Source of the DNA: Turnera subulata
Lineage: Eukaryota > Streptophyta > Magnoliopsida > Malpighiales > Passifloraceae
DNA length: 64,000 bases
Direction of reading: 5' to 3'
Assembly: GCA_028386065.3 (NCBI GenBank)
Contig: JAKUCV010006130.1
Location: 162,352-226,351, forward strand
Shown: one piece after another, positions 9,949 to 20,732 of the stretch
Numbering within the stretch: the stretch's first letter is position 1
Layout: each line of letters begins with the position of its first letter
The notes under the pieces: generated by a model
Databases searched by the model: none
Told to the model about the DNA's origin: nothing
What the model saw: only the letters and a program-made list of their open reading frames with translations
Program-made: the position numbers and the translations under genes

Positions 9949-12900
9949 TGTAACGCCCCGAATTTCCGTAATTTGAGTTTTCGGAATTTTCGAAATTTTG
10001 ATTCCAATTTTACCCTTGAGGAATTTCTGGATTTTTGGTTATGGAAATAAATTATTTTCCTTGGAAATAATGTATTTAGGTTGGCATTATAAGGAGTTTG
10101 AGTTTCGTCGGAAACGGGGTCTCATTTCGAGGTGAAACGGGGTTTGAACGATGACATGGTCGAAACTACGTCGTTTTGGAAACTGTTTTAAAAAATAAAA
10201 AATAAAAAGAAACAACCGCGTTGACCGGGCGGGGGTTGACCGCGCCTAAGCGGACGACGGGTCGTCCACTAGGGCGGCCAAGCCCTAACCCGAGTCCTCC
10301 TCTTTTCTTCCCCTTTTCTCCTTCTTTTCCCCTTCTCTTCTTTTTGCAGCTGCCGCCGACCCCTTCTTCCTTCTCTCTCTCTCTCTTCTCTTCTCCTCTT
10401 CCACAACCCCCTTCCTTCCTTCTTCCCTCGTCTTCATCTCTCTCTCTTTCCTTCACCCTTCTCTTCCTCTCCGGTCCTCTTCCCACTTTCGCTTTCCTAG
10501 CACTCACAAACACGCGAGACGCCACCACCGCGATTAGGGGCACGCAGCCGTTTGGGCTCGGGTCGCTGCAGCCGGTCAGGGAAGGAGAGGTGAGAGTGAG
10601 GGCTGTCTTGACGGCTGAAGCTCTGTGTAGACGAACCGCCGGCGCCGCCCTCTCGAAGTGTTGGTAAGCCGGTTGTCTTTGTTCGTTTTTTTTTCTTTCT
10701 CTTCCTTTTCGCTCCTCGTTTTCTCTTGAGTTTCTTTGTGTTGACGGTTTGTGGTGGTGTTGATGGATGGTTGTCGTGGGATGTTGTTTGTGTGTTGATG
10801 GTTGGTGTTTTGGTGGTTTGTTGGGAATTGAAGCGTGTTGTGTGGGCGTCGTTTGTTGAAGCAGGGGCTTCTTCACCGGAGGGGGCTCGGGATTTGCACC
10901 GTTCGTCGGGTCCGGCAGTCCACTGGGAGGTGTTCTCGGGTGCTGCTGTTGTTGTCGTGCTCAGACCCGTCACTTGGCTTGGTTTCTGGTAAGAATCCGA
11001 GACCAATCTTCCTTTCTGTTCATTGAGTTCCTTTGCGTGAACTGGATTGTTGAATTGAATATTGTTTTTGGATGTTTCTGGGCGGTAGCAGAACGATTGT
11101 GGTGTGTTTTCTTGGCCTTGGTGTATTTTCCGGCGAGTTCACGGGAATCCGGCGAGGCTCGGGATTTTTTCGGCGACTCGGGTTTCGTTCCGGCGAGGAC
11201 TGACTGGAAACCGTGAAGGACTGTTGCTGCTTCGACGAGACGGTACGGAGATCGGCATTAGACGGTAATTTCCGGCGATGTTGTAATTTAATTCTTGTAC
11301 ATATCATGTACCGTAAAAGCTTCCTATCGATGTATCAAAATAAATGGTAATAGTGAAAGACCGAGTGTGATAGGTTAGAGGCGCGTGGCCGGGAACTTAC
11401 CGACGCGGATAAGATTGTTAGGCCGAAAAGGCTGGGCTCGGGTTCACTAAGTGATTTTGAGGATGGGCCGGGCTTAGGCCCAATTAACGTCATATTAATT
11501 CTATATGGGCTTTTAGGCCCAACGACTAATGAAGTGGGCTTTAGGCCCAATGGCTAGTAATTATGACGGGCTTTAGGCTCAATAAAATGTAACTAATTTA
11601 AATGGGTTTTAGGCCCAGTGGTTTTGGGGAATGTACTTTAGGCCCAATAAATGGATATTATTCTAAGATGGGCTTTAGGCCCAAAAGGTTCTTATGATGT
11701 GGGCCTTAGGCCCAGGTATAATTAACCTAAACTTATAACCCAAATCTGGACCCAAAGAATCATTGCCCAGATCACATGCTAAATTCGATTTCTGCTATAG
11801 TAACCGTACATAAACTAAACTAAAGGCACTTATTTATAGAATATACCATATATACAAGTATCCTCCAATACCTGTACTCCAACAACTCCGCTTTGCTCCG
11901 AAGCGCTTTCGAGACAATTACTATGGCCAAGGTGAGGACTTATAAACCTTTGTATGCATTACTACCTACAATGCTCGGTTAATTGTTTTGTAATATAAAG
12001 TGGTGTTGTTTGTTTGGTCTTTAATGCTGTATGCATGCTTGCCTGATGTGCTGATGCTGTTAATTGCAAAGTGTATATATTGATGATATCTTTGATGCGG
12101 TTTGTCTGATTAAGTGAATTGTGTGCCGGTGTAATATGATATGCCAGTTGAGCATGTTTGTTTGTTATGCTAAATAACATGATTTATAGATTTGTGTTTG
12201 TGTGGTGGACTGTGGGCTGGAGGCCCGGACCTGAGAATAAGATAATAAATTCCACACAACACTGTTGAATTATAACGTATGGTACAACTCCTTAAGCGCA
12301 ATTGAATAACATACAATAATAAGTCTACTGTGGGGCTGTTGACCGGTTGGTTCGAGCGGGAAGTAATACCCCTCGGGATGGCATGCGGGATTGCATGTGG
12401 GCCTGTGATGGCCGGTTCTACCTCCCTCCTTCTACCTCCCCCTTTCTACCTCCCTCTTTCTCTCTGTCTCTCTCTCTCTCTATGGATATGTTGGGCTTCG
12501 TGCCTGGTTTATTTGGGCTTATGCCTGGTTGTCTCATGAGACGGGACCGAGCTCGACGCACACAGTAGAGGGCCCTAATAAAACATTTAAACCTAATAAC
12601 AAAGATAATAATATAAGTAATGACAAATGATGGTATGTAGTCTGATGATGACGTGTGTTGTATACTGTGAATTGATTTGTGCACTGTGTTGCTTTTGTCC
12701 ATTGCCGGTGTATTTGTAGTTGATTTGTTTTGTATATTATTGGTTTATTTGTCTGCGGTGAGACAGTGGTTGGTCTCACCCCCTCACAGTTTTACACAGG
12801 TTAGCTGATCGATGATCAGAAGTGCATATCAGCAGGTGGCGGTGCTTTCCTCTCCTCTGGTCGGATCCATAGAGTTCACTGCATACATGTTATCTTATGT

Positions 12901-13129
12901 ATAGTCTTCCGCTGCATACTCGTTGTTGTGTAATTTATTTGTATAATTGGTCATTGATTATGTTGTTGATATTGTATCCCAGGAAGAAGGGCATTTTGGT
13001 CCTTCTACATGTTATGATTAATTTGATTGGTTATTTTGGGATACGGGTGTCCCGGGGATGATAAGGGCAATTTGGTCAATCTATAATTAATTATAACTTA
13101 TATTAATAAATTGGGACACGGGCGCTTCA
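9949..13129 (+). mobile_element. inner solo LTR (3181 bp), forward
   Basis: It runs from TGTAACGCCCCGAATTT to GGACACGGGCGCTTCA and is flanked by perfect TGTAC duplications. No internal domains are present, so it is a solo LTR, the expected product of recombination between two LTRs of a full element. It lies inside a reverse-oriented LTR of the same family (9771-9948 plus 13130-16195). The interior includes a pyrimidine-rich stretch (10285-10500), an array of GGGCTTTAGGCCCAA-type palindromes (11455-11720) and a CT-rich simple-repeat block (12415-12480). Open frames inside it are compositional. Confidence 0.9.
11455..11720 (+). repeat. array of GGGCTTTAGGCCCAA palindromes in the inner LTR
   Basis: About eight copies of an imperfect palindrome of the form TGGGCTTTAGGCCCAA, spaced 25-55 bp apart, with the intervening DNA poorly conserved. 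TGGGCC/TGGGCT cores resemble plant site II promoter elements bound by TCP factors. That link is inference from the motif alone. Confidence 0.75.
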
Positions 13130-16100
13130 TGTACACTATGGATCCGACCCGAGGAGAGGATAACTCCGCCACCTGCTGATATGCACCACTGCTCAATGAG
13201 CAGTTGACCTGTAAAAGACTGTGAGGGGGTGAGACCAACCACTGTCTCACCGCAAACAAATAAACCATAGTATACAACTACAAATCAACCACAAATACAC
13301 CGATATCAGGCAGTAGCAAGCAAAGTGCACAAATAAGTCACAATACACAACACAAGTCATCATCAGACTTCAAACCATCACTTATCGTTACTCATATTAT
13401 TATCGTTGTTATTAGGATTAAATATTTTTATTAGGGCCCTCTACTGTGTGCGTCGAGCTCGGTCCCGTCTCATGAGACAACCAGGGCATAAGCCCAATAT
13501 AATCAGGGCAAGGCCTAATACAATCAGTGAGAGAGAGAGATAGACAGAGAGAAAGAGGGAGATAGAAAGGGGGAGATAGAAAGAGGGAGGTAGAACCGGT
13601 CATCACAGACCCATATGCTAAACCGCATATACCATGCTATCCCGCATGCAAATCCCAAGGGGTATCACTTTCTGCTCAAACCAACCGGTCAACAGCCCCA
13701 CAGTAGAATTATTATAGTTCGTTATTCTCAATTATGCTTAAAGAGTTGTGCCATACGTTATGATCAAACAGGGTTGTGTGGATTTAATATCTTATTCTCA
13801 AGTCCGGGCCACCAGCCCTCAAGTCAACACACGAACCACAAAGTCATATAATCATTTCTTAATCATAACAACATATCATGCTCAACTGGCATACCATATC
13901 ATATAGGCTCACAGTTCACATAATTAGGCACTCAACAACAAAGATATCATCATCATGATACACCGTGCAACAACAACATCAACACAACAGGCATACACGC
14001 ATACAGCTTTAAATGCCAAACAAATGTTATCACTTAATGAACCACAACAAATAACCGAGTATTGTAGGCAGTACGCATACAAAGGTTTATATGTCCTCAT
14101 CTAGGCCATAATTCTTACCTCGGAACCATAAGCCTCGTTCCACCTTGACATTCCTTTGTCCGTAATCTCCTACGAACATACACATCATATAAGATGTTTA
14201 TTCATGATAATTGAGTAAATGCATATTAATAACATGATCTCGAATTAAACCCGTGACACTAAGCCCTTTACTAAAGATCAGGGTCTAAATCCAAACAACT
14301 CAAATTCCCAAGTTCCGTACTTAACTTAAATCCGACTATAGTCAATTAGACCTAGAGTGTATTATCTCTAATCTCCAAAATACAACAATGGGCCTAAAGC
14401 CCACATCCATATTAGTCATTGGGCCTAAAGTCCATACATCCAATTATTAGGCCTAAGCCCATATAAACTTAATATGATGTTAATTGGGCCTAAGCCCGTC
14501 CCGTTCTCATAACTGTATTAAACGGAACTCCCGAGTCCAAACTTTCTGGCCTAAAATTACTAAGTGCGTCGGACATAAACCGGCCTCGCCACTCAACTCT
14601 CCAAACTCGGTTTCCACTAAGTCCATTTGTTTCAATACATCGATTAACCTCTATAACCTTACATGACATGCTCCGAAATTAAAACATACATAGACCGAAA
14701 ATTACCGTTCATTGCTGAACTTCCGTAACTCACTGGAACAGCATCCGAGCTCGCCGAAAAAATCTCGAGCCTCGCCAGTTTCCAGTCAACCTTGCCGGAA
14801 AATTCCACACAACGCCAGAAAACTTCCTAACAAGTCTGCCACAACGGAGAATCATCCAATTCAACCACACAGAATCCTCACATCACAGGAAAACAAATTG
14901 AAGAGAAAGGAATCATTGGAAACGCTTACCGAAAATTAGATCCTCTCAATCCGGTATCGAATCTAAGCACAGAGGCCTCAGCCCGTGTTTACTGAGCCGG
15001 CAATCCCACTGCCCAAAACAGAACACGCAACAACTAGCCCCCAAGCACCACCACCGGGGCAGCAAGCAATCGCCGACAACGACCCTGCACCGAAAAACAC
15101 CAACCGACACCACACCACCAGCCCTTCACTATCACAGAACAACCCCGACACACCCGTTACCAAACCATCAACCCGCCACCAAGACACACAGCAACCCAAA
15201 ACACAGAAGAACCCAGATCAGCAAATCGGTACTCAAGGCTGTAAAGAACGGAGGAAGGAGAAGAGAGAAGGGAAGTCGGAGCTCTTACCAGAACCGAAAC
15301 TCTAAGGCCCCAACCCGATTAGACCACGGTCCCACGCTCTGAAATCCACTAATGTTGGCCCGCACACAAATCCAGCACCGTCCGGCGGAAGGCAATGGCG
15401 GTGGCGACTTCGCGTCGCTTCCCAGCCCAGCACCTATCATCATCCTCCTACGCCTATTCATTCTTGGTGCAGCTACGGCGACGGAGACAAAGGGGAGAAG
15501 AGCAGCGTCGGTGCTGGTGTGAGGAAAGAAGACGATGGTGCGACTCTCAGCCTCGTCTTCTCCGTCAACATCCCGAGGCAACTCGCCTCGACGTCCCGCC
15601 TTGAACCCGCAGCCAAAACACGCAAGTGGTAAAAGAAACAAAGAGCAACAGTGGCGACGATTCGAGCAGTGGGTGGCGACGGTTATTTGAGTAAAAAGAA
15701 AGGTGGAAGAGGAAGAGAGAAAACGTGGGAGAGAAAGGGAATAAAGGGGGCAGACGAACTCGGGGAAAGAAGAAAAAGAAAAGAAAAGAGAGGAGAGAGA
15801 GAAAAAGAGAAGTTTTAATACTCTAGGGTTAGGGTTGATTTCGGCCGGGACCAAAACAACGTCGTTTTGGTCTTAGGCACAGTCAACCCTCTTCCCTTGG
15901 TCAAAACGCAGGCCAAGCTTGAGTTTTATGTTTGGCCTACCCCGAAACTATGTAGTTTTTGGCAAAACTAAACTACACCATGTGGTGCACCCCAAAACGC
16001 AAATAAATTCCGTAGAAACCCGAAACTAGGATTAAATCCAACATATATAAAATATTTCCATGGAAAAATAAATTAATAACATTAATTTTCTTGACCAAAA

Positions 16101-16195
16101 ATCCAGAAAATTCTGCAAGGGTAAAATTAGAATTTAAATTCCAAAAATTTTGAAAATTCCATAAAAATTAATTAACGAAAAATCGGGGCGTTACA
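13130..16195 (-). mobile_element. right piece of the outer, reverse-oriented solo LTR
   Basis: It begins with the second TGTAC duplication and ends CGGGGCGTTACA at 16195, the reverse complement of the LTR start TGTAACGCCCCG. Nearly every landmark of the inner LTR reappears in reverse: the Sal-like GCGTCGAGCTCGGTCCCGTC block (13450-13470), the purine-rich simple repeat (13525-13595), the GGCCCAA palindromes (14385-14500) and the pyrimidine-rich tract as purines (15650-15815). Length together with the left piece is about 3.24 kb. Open frames such as 15285-15854 are compositional. Confidence 0.85.
14385..14500 (-). repeat. palindrome array in the outer LTR (fewer copies)
   Basis: About four copies of the TTGGGCCTAAAGCCCA motif, the counterpart of the eight-copy array at 11455-11720 in the inner LTR. 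Confidence 0.7.
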
Positions 16196-17301
16196 CAGAC
16201 TGACCCTTGCCCACTAAATTGAGACTTATGGCCAAACCACCAGTTAGAAATGAATGAAAAAAAAGTCTAAAATTAGCTAACTTCCATATATTTCCAAGGG
16301 AGATCTTGTAGTTTTTGGAGCTGAACTGAGAGAGTATGCACTCTCAAAGTTCAGTGTTGCACAACAGACCTGCTGCATGACTCTGAGTTGGTGTAGGAGC
16401 CATATATGGAGCTAGAGAGCTTAGAATTGGGTATTTTTTTATGTATCTGAAAAGCTAAGAGACATGGCTACAACTTTTATGTTGATGTCCAAGGCTGGTT
16501 CTGCCTGTAGACGCGCTATTTACCTCGGTGAAGTTTCTACTGGCGCAGGGCAAATTCTACCAGAGTTGGTGTAAGGATGTTTTGTGTGATTCAATTGTGT
16601 GTTTCTTGTTATGGTTGGTTGTATTATGTTGTGATGTATATTTTTATATTTGTAACAGGACAGTAATAACTCTAGATGCCCAAAGATTCCAAAGAGAAGG
16701 ATTTTATAGCTTGATGTGTCTAATGAATGGATTAATGTGTCTAATGTCTAGGCAAGTTTGGTTGCATACTTGTGATGGTTGTGATGCTTATTGGCTTGGT
16801 AGATGACCTAATTGCTTATTCATGGCACCTATGGTGCAATATTGATGACAAGATGATGATATGCCTTAGTTTATTGATGAATTCGGTGATTGGGCTGTGC
16901 ATTTCATGCATAACATGTGTATCCATGAAACTTGCATAAGATGATGGACTATTGATGATGGTGGTGGGTTGTAGGCTGATTGGTATAGTTGAGTCGGTTT
17001 CCATTAATTATTTTATTGTGTTGATTTGTACATGGAGGTTATGTCTTGTGTAGCAAGTGTTGGTGCCCCTTGTAGCTTCGGTTTTACAATATTAGTGGAG
17101 TTGTGTTTATAAATGGATTTTAATCATTTTTATTATCTTTGTTGGTTTTGCTTCCTTTTATGTTGTGCATATATTGGTTGGTAACTCGCTAAGCAGAGGC
17201 AACGAACTTCTGGTTGAGTTGATAATAGGCTTTTGTGTGCCTTGTGGCACGCAGTGGGTGCACATGATACCTGGCCGGTTGTGCTTTGTGGGGGCGTGAC
17301 A
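16196..17301 (+). mobile_element. LTR-like fragment of a third element
   Basis: The segment between the outer LTR and the host-like DNA ends in GTGGGGGCGTGACA, typical of the 3' end of plant Ty3/gypsy LTRs that start TGTCACGCCCC. No matching start or coding domain is visible and the flanking five bases do not duplicate the left flank. The assignment rests mainly on the terminal motif. An ORF at 16528-16806 has no recognisable domain. Confidence 0.35.
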
Positions 17302-17565
17302 GAAACCCGCAGCTACCCCCTCACCATCAATCGCAGTACACCCATAACAACCCACCGGCATCTCCACCACCACCTACAATACCTCCACGCCAATAACCCA
17401 CAATCAAGTGTAATAATCTATCCATAATTGCCTAATAATCAAAAATCACAGCACCAATCCGGTCACCATCACCACTAATTGGCGAGTCTCAAGGGCGGCA
17501 GAGGGGAAGCGAAAAGGAGGAGGCGCAAGGGAAGCTTTGTACCACCAGCCCCGTTGCATTAACAG
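17302..17565. other. interior DNA of the composite element, right side
   Basis: CCACC-rich and later G-rich sequence leading into the captured gene fragment. Its composition resembles the left interior just before 4699, consistent with the retrotransposons having split one element. No gene is seen. Confidence 0.4.
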
Positions 17566-18147
17566 TTGGATCCCGCCTTGGCTTCTCTGCATCGAAGCAA
17601 TAGTCAAAAGTTAAATGGGAGAGATGACGATGATGATGAGGGTAAGAGGAGGAGGAATAAGAGCTTTTGGATTATTCCTCCTGGAGTACAACTAGTAACA
17701 ACTAGAGAATCATCGTTATCTTTTAAAACCAAAATAAAAAGCAAAGCAGTAGTAGTAAGGAGGTGCAAGATGATGCGAAAACAAGAAAATCTTCTAGTCC
17801 TTCTGTTTGACATAATGGACACCATAGTTCGAGACCCTTTCTACGAGGACGTCCCTCGCTTATTTGGTTCTGGGATGTCTTTCAAGGAGCTAATCGAACC
17901 CAAGCACCCCTCTTCCTGGGTTGACTTCGAAAAAGGCATCGATCTGGCGGATGATGAGCGAGAGTGGTACAAGGAGGAAACAGAGGAGGAAGGGGAGGAT
18001 GCCGGAGACGGGGATGACGGTGACGATGATAAGGAGCCTTTGATTAGGTTCTTTGATTTTGTGGAGGAGGATGTGGTGGAGGGGGGAAGGAGGAAAAGAA
18101 AGGCGACAGAGGAGGAAAAGAAGAGAAAGGGAAAGGGAAGTAAATAA
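17566..18147 (+). pseudogene. captured fragment of a HAD / FMN-hydrolase-like gene with an acidic tail
   Basis: The open frame has no ATG before 17770; the frame at 17566 opens with TTG. Residues about 75-125 (counted from 17566) read like the N-terminal end of a plastid HAD phosphatase of the FMN-hydrolase type: VLLFDIMDTIVRDPFYEDV contains HAD motif I with its nucleophile Asp, followed by FKELIEPKHPSSWVDFEKG. The normal continuation (cap domain and motifs II-IV) is missing. After residue 125 the frame runs into an Asp/Glu- and Lys-rich tail of about 65 residues with no domain. This is the structure expected of a gene piece picked up by a transposon. A functional enzyme is very unlikely. Expression is unknown. 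The family assignment is from memory. Confidence 0.6.
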
Positions 18148-18336
18148 GGTTTATTTTTTTGTTTTTCAATATATTTTTTATAAATAATTTTTGTTTCATT
18201 TTGTTTTGTTTTAGTGAAAAAAAATAAAAAAATTATTGAACCGTCAAGATATTACCACATGTGTCCATCCGGCCTTCTGTTATCTCACTTAACTCAAACA
18301 GAATCGGTCCAACCATAGGTGCTTAACCCGAGCATA

Positions 18337-18420
18337 TTAAAGTTCAGGGGGTTAAATAGCGTTTTTTTAGGGGGTAAGTCAAGTTTGACCAAAAGATCAG
18401 GGGGTAAAATGTATTGAATC
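18337..18420 (-). repeat. right inverted terminal-like repeat
   Basis: Reverse complement of 3651-3730. It lies about 190 bp downstream of the captured gene fragment. Confidence 0.75.
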
Positions 18421-20611
18421 CGAGGGAAATATGACTTAACCTCCCTTTTTTTATTGTTGAAAGTTTGAGCCTTTGTATTCTTTTAAAAAATATTATTTTT
18501 TATAAAATTGGGAAATAATATGCACTCTTAATGGCAGTAATACAACTTTGATGCTAATAATACAACTTTGATAATATTAATAATGGAGAGTAATTAAACT
18601 AATATGAAGGGAGCTTAAGGAGAGAGGAGTGTGTAGGAATGAGAAGAAAGTTGAAGTTTATGATAAGATGTAAGTATAAAAATATGAAGAAATAAAAGGT
18701 TATTTATAGTTAGAAATGGAGGATAAAAACAAATAAGTATGATTAATTTAAAAAGAAAAAATCTAAGGAATGTTAGGTAAAGAAAGATGATATTAAGATT
18801 AGGATAAATAGGATTATAAAAAATAATTAGCCAAAGAGAAGAATCCAAATAGAAATTGGATACAGGGATAAAATATTTACCATGAGTAAATTTAGGTACA
18901 ATAAAAATGAATTTTACTTTGGATGATAATAATGACATTCACGTAATTTACGTAATTTATTTATAATATTGTTAGAATTATTCATAGACTATGGCAGCCT
19001 AAAATGGGCGAAAACAAGCTTATAGGCTAGAAATGTAAAACAAGCTTATAGGTTAGAAATGTAGTGGACAAAATGGACAAAAATCACAAACAATTGAATC
19101 ATACAAGGAAAAAAATGACAAGCACAAAATCACATAATTTTTTGTCGAGATCACAGAAATAAACTTATATGTCATGTAGGAGTGAAATTGTATGAAGTTG
19201 AGTGCATTGTGTCAAAAGTGCGGAGAGTCTCACCTTCCTCCACTAGTATTAAAAAAACTAATCACGAGAAAAAAAAAAATCTCTCCCCTTTTGCTCTTAC
19301 ATCAAACAACACTGTAACTTATGTGATAAAACTAATTTTCTCCAGTGTTTGTATCAGTTATTTTTAATAATTTATATATATGCAACAGCATAACAAGATA
19401 CTATTATAGTTTTGTTTGAGTATTCCATTAGTCATAAGGTATCTACCTCATTGTAGAGCCGCATAATTTTTTATTGTCTCATATTTTATCCAGTAGAATT
19501 ACAATCCATCTCAAGAAATCAACAACCAACACTCCCCTTCAGGATTCTGGAGCAGACTCCAGCTCATCCATTGCTGGGGATTATATTATCAATTATATAA
19601 AAATGCGTCGGTCAAAAAACCAGGATATGCGTCGGTCAGACTCCAGGATTCTGTCGAATGTTTTAGCTCGACCAGGCGTGCTGGATCAATTGTAAGCGAC
19701 TACTTTATGCAGTCCCTTCCAGTTATCTGTTACAAGTAATGAACATGTTTGTTCATCATAAGAAAAAAAAAAAAATGTTAGTGGATCGTGAACTGCAATA
19801 AAATTCCAGTGAATCAAATCTTGTTTCGACTTTGCAATGTTCGCTTGTAACTGGAAGTCATCAATATAAGCGTGTCCAAGGATAAAAATACATCATCCGA
19901 GCTATATAGTTCATATGTGGACGAGTATTATATATCTCCAAAACCATTAAAATACTACTCCATCCATGGAGTACATGCGACATTTGGAACCCTAAAAAAT
20001 GTTATAAATGGAAAAAAGAGAGAGAAGAAGCCGTTGATCCCCGGCCAGACCATCATCACATAGGTATTCACAATCCGCTCTTCTTGTTGTCCTCACATCT
20101 CTCAACTTTTTAACCTATCAGCTCCAAAGAATGTGATCCATCTTAGATGCATAATTCATGACGTGTATCGATTTTATTCATATACTAGCCAGTTTCATGG
20201 ATTCCTTAAAACTTTGTTTATTTAAACTCTTGTCCATAGATAAACTATGAGCATTGACGTTGCTAATCCCCTCGTAACCATCACTCCATCTCATCAAAGA
20301 AGCTCCAAGCCAATTCCCGGCGATAATTCCAGCGCCAAATTATGCGGGCGTAGGATCCTACGCTTAGTAACAAAATGTCACTCCACTTTATTAAACTTTC
20401 ATTTTATTAACACTTAACACTCATGATAGTACGGTTATAACCCTGAACTTGGCAAGTATCCCATTAACCCAAACATCAACAAACCTCAAGGCAAATTAGT
20501 AATTCCATAAATGAGCCAGCAGGCAACAAAATACCCAAACAAATTTTTGCATAGACCAGCCACATTCCAGCAGGCTCCAAAAGCTACTCCGCCCTCTATT
20601 GTCCCCTCTCT
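18421..20611. other. AT-rich intergenic DNA upstream of the ammonium transporter
   Basis: No recognisable gene. A 26-bp unit (AAAACAAGCTTATAGGYTAG plus six bases) is directly repeated at 19011-19036 and 19037-19062 with one mismatch. The open frame at 19474-19695 has no known domain. The right end is the promoter of the gene at 20733. Confidence 0.55.
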
Positions 20612-20619
20612 TATAAATA
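20612..20619 (+). promoter_or_regulatory. TATA box of the ammonium transporter gene
   Basis: TATAAATA lies 114 bp upstream of the ATG in a pyrimidine-rich context, a good match to the plant consensus and at a distance that leaves a short 5' UTR. Confidence 0.65.
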
Positions 20620-20732
20620 CACCTAATCACCCTCCCTAATCAAAAGCTCACCACACTTTTTTTTTTCCCCCTTTCCCGGAAAAAGAGAAGAAGACCTGAA
20701 CACCCCACTCAGCCCGGCCCGACCCAACCCAA

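Larger units (their letters stand above)
3651..18420. mobile_element. composite element bounded by inverted repeats, filled with nested retrotransposons
   Basis: The segment at 3651-3730 reappears in reverse complement at 18337-18420. Inside the left end is an AT-rich minisatellite. Inside the right end is a captured host-gene fragment (17566-18147). The middle is occupied by LTR retrotransposon sequence (4699-17301). Long inverted ends, subterminal repeats and a captured gene piece are the usual marks of a non-autonomous Mutator-like (Pack-MULE) DNA transposon, but no transposase is visible and I could not identify a target duplication. It could also be two separate elements in opposite orientation. 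Confidence 0.5.

Noticed and set aside
15285..15854. 189-codon minus-strand frame in the outer LTR
   Set aside because: It corresponds to the pyrimidine tract of the inner LTR at 10285-10500 and has no domain.
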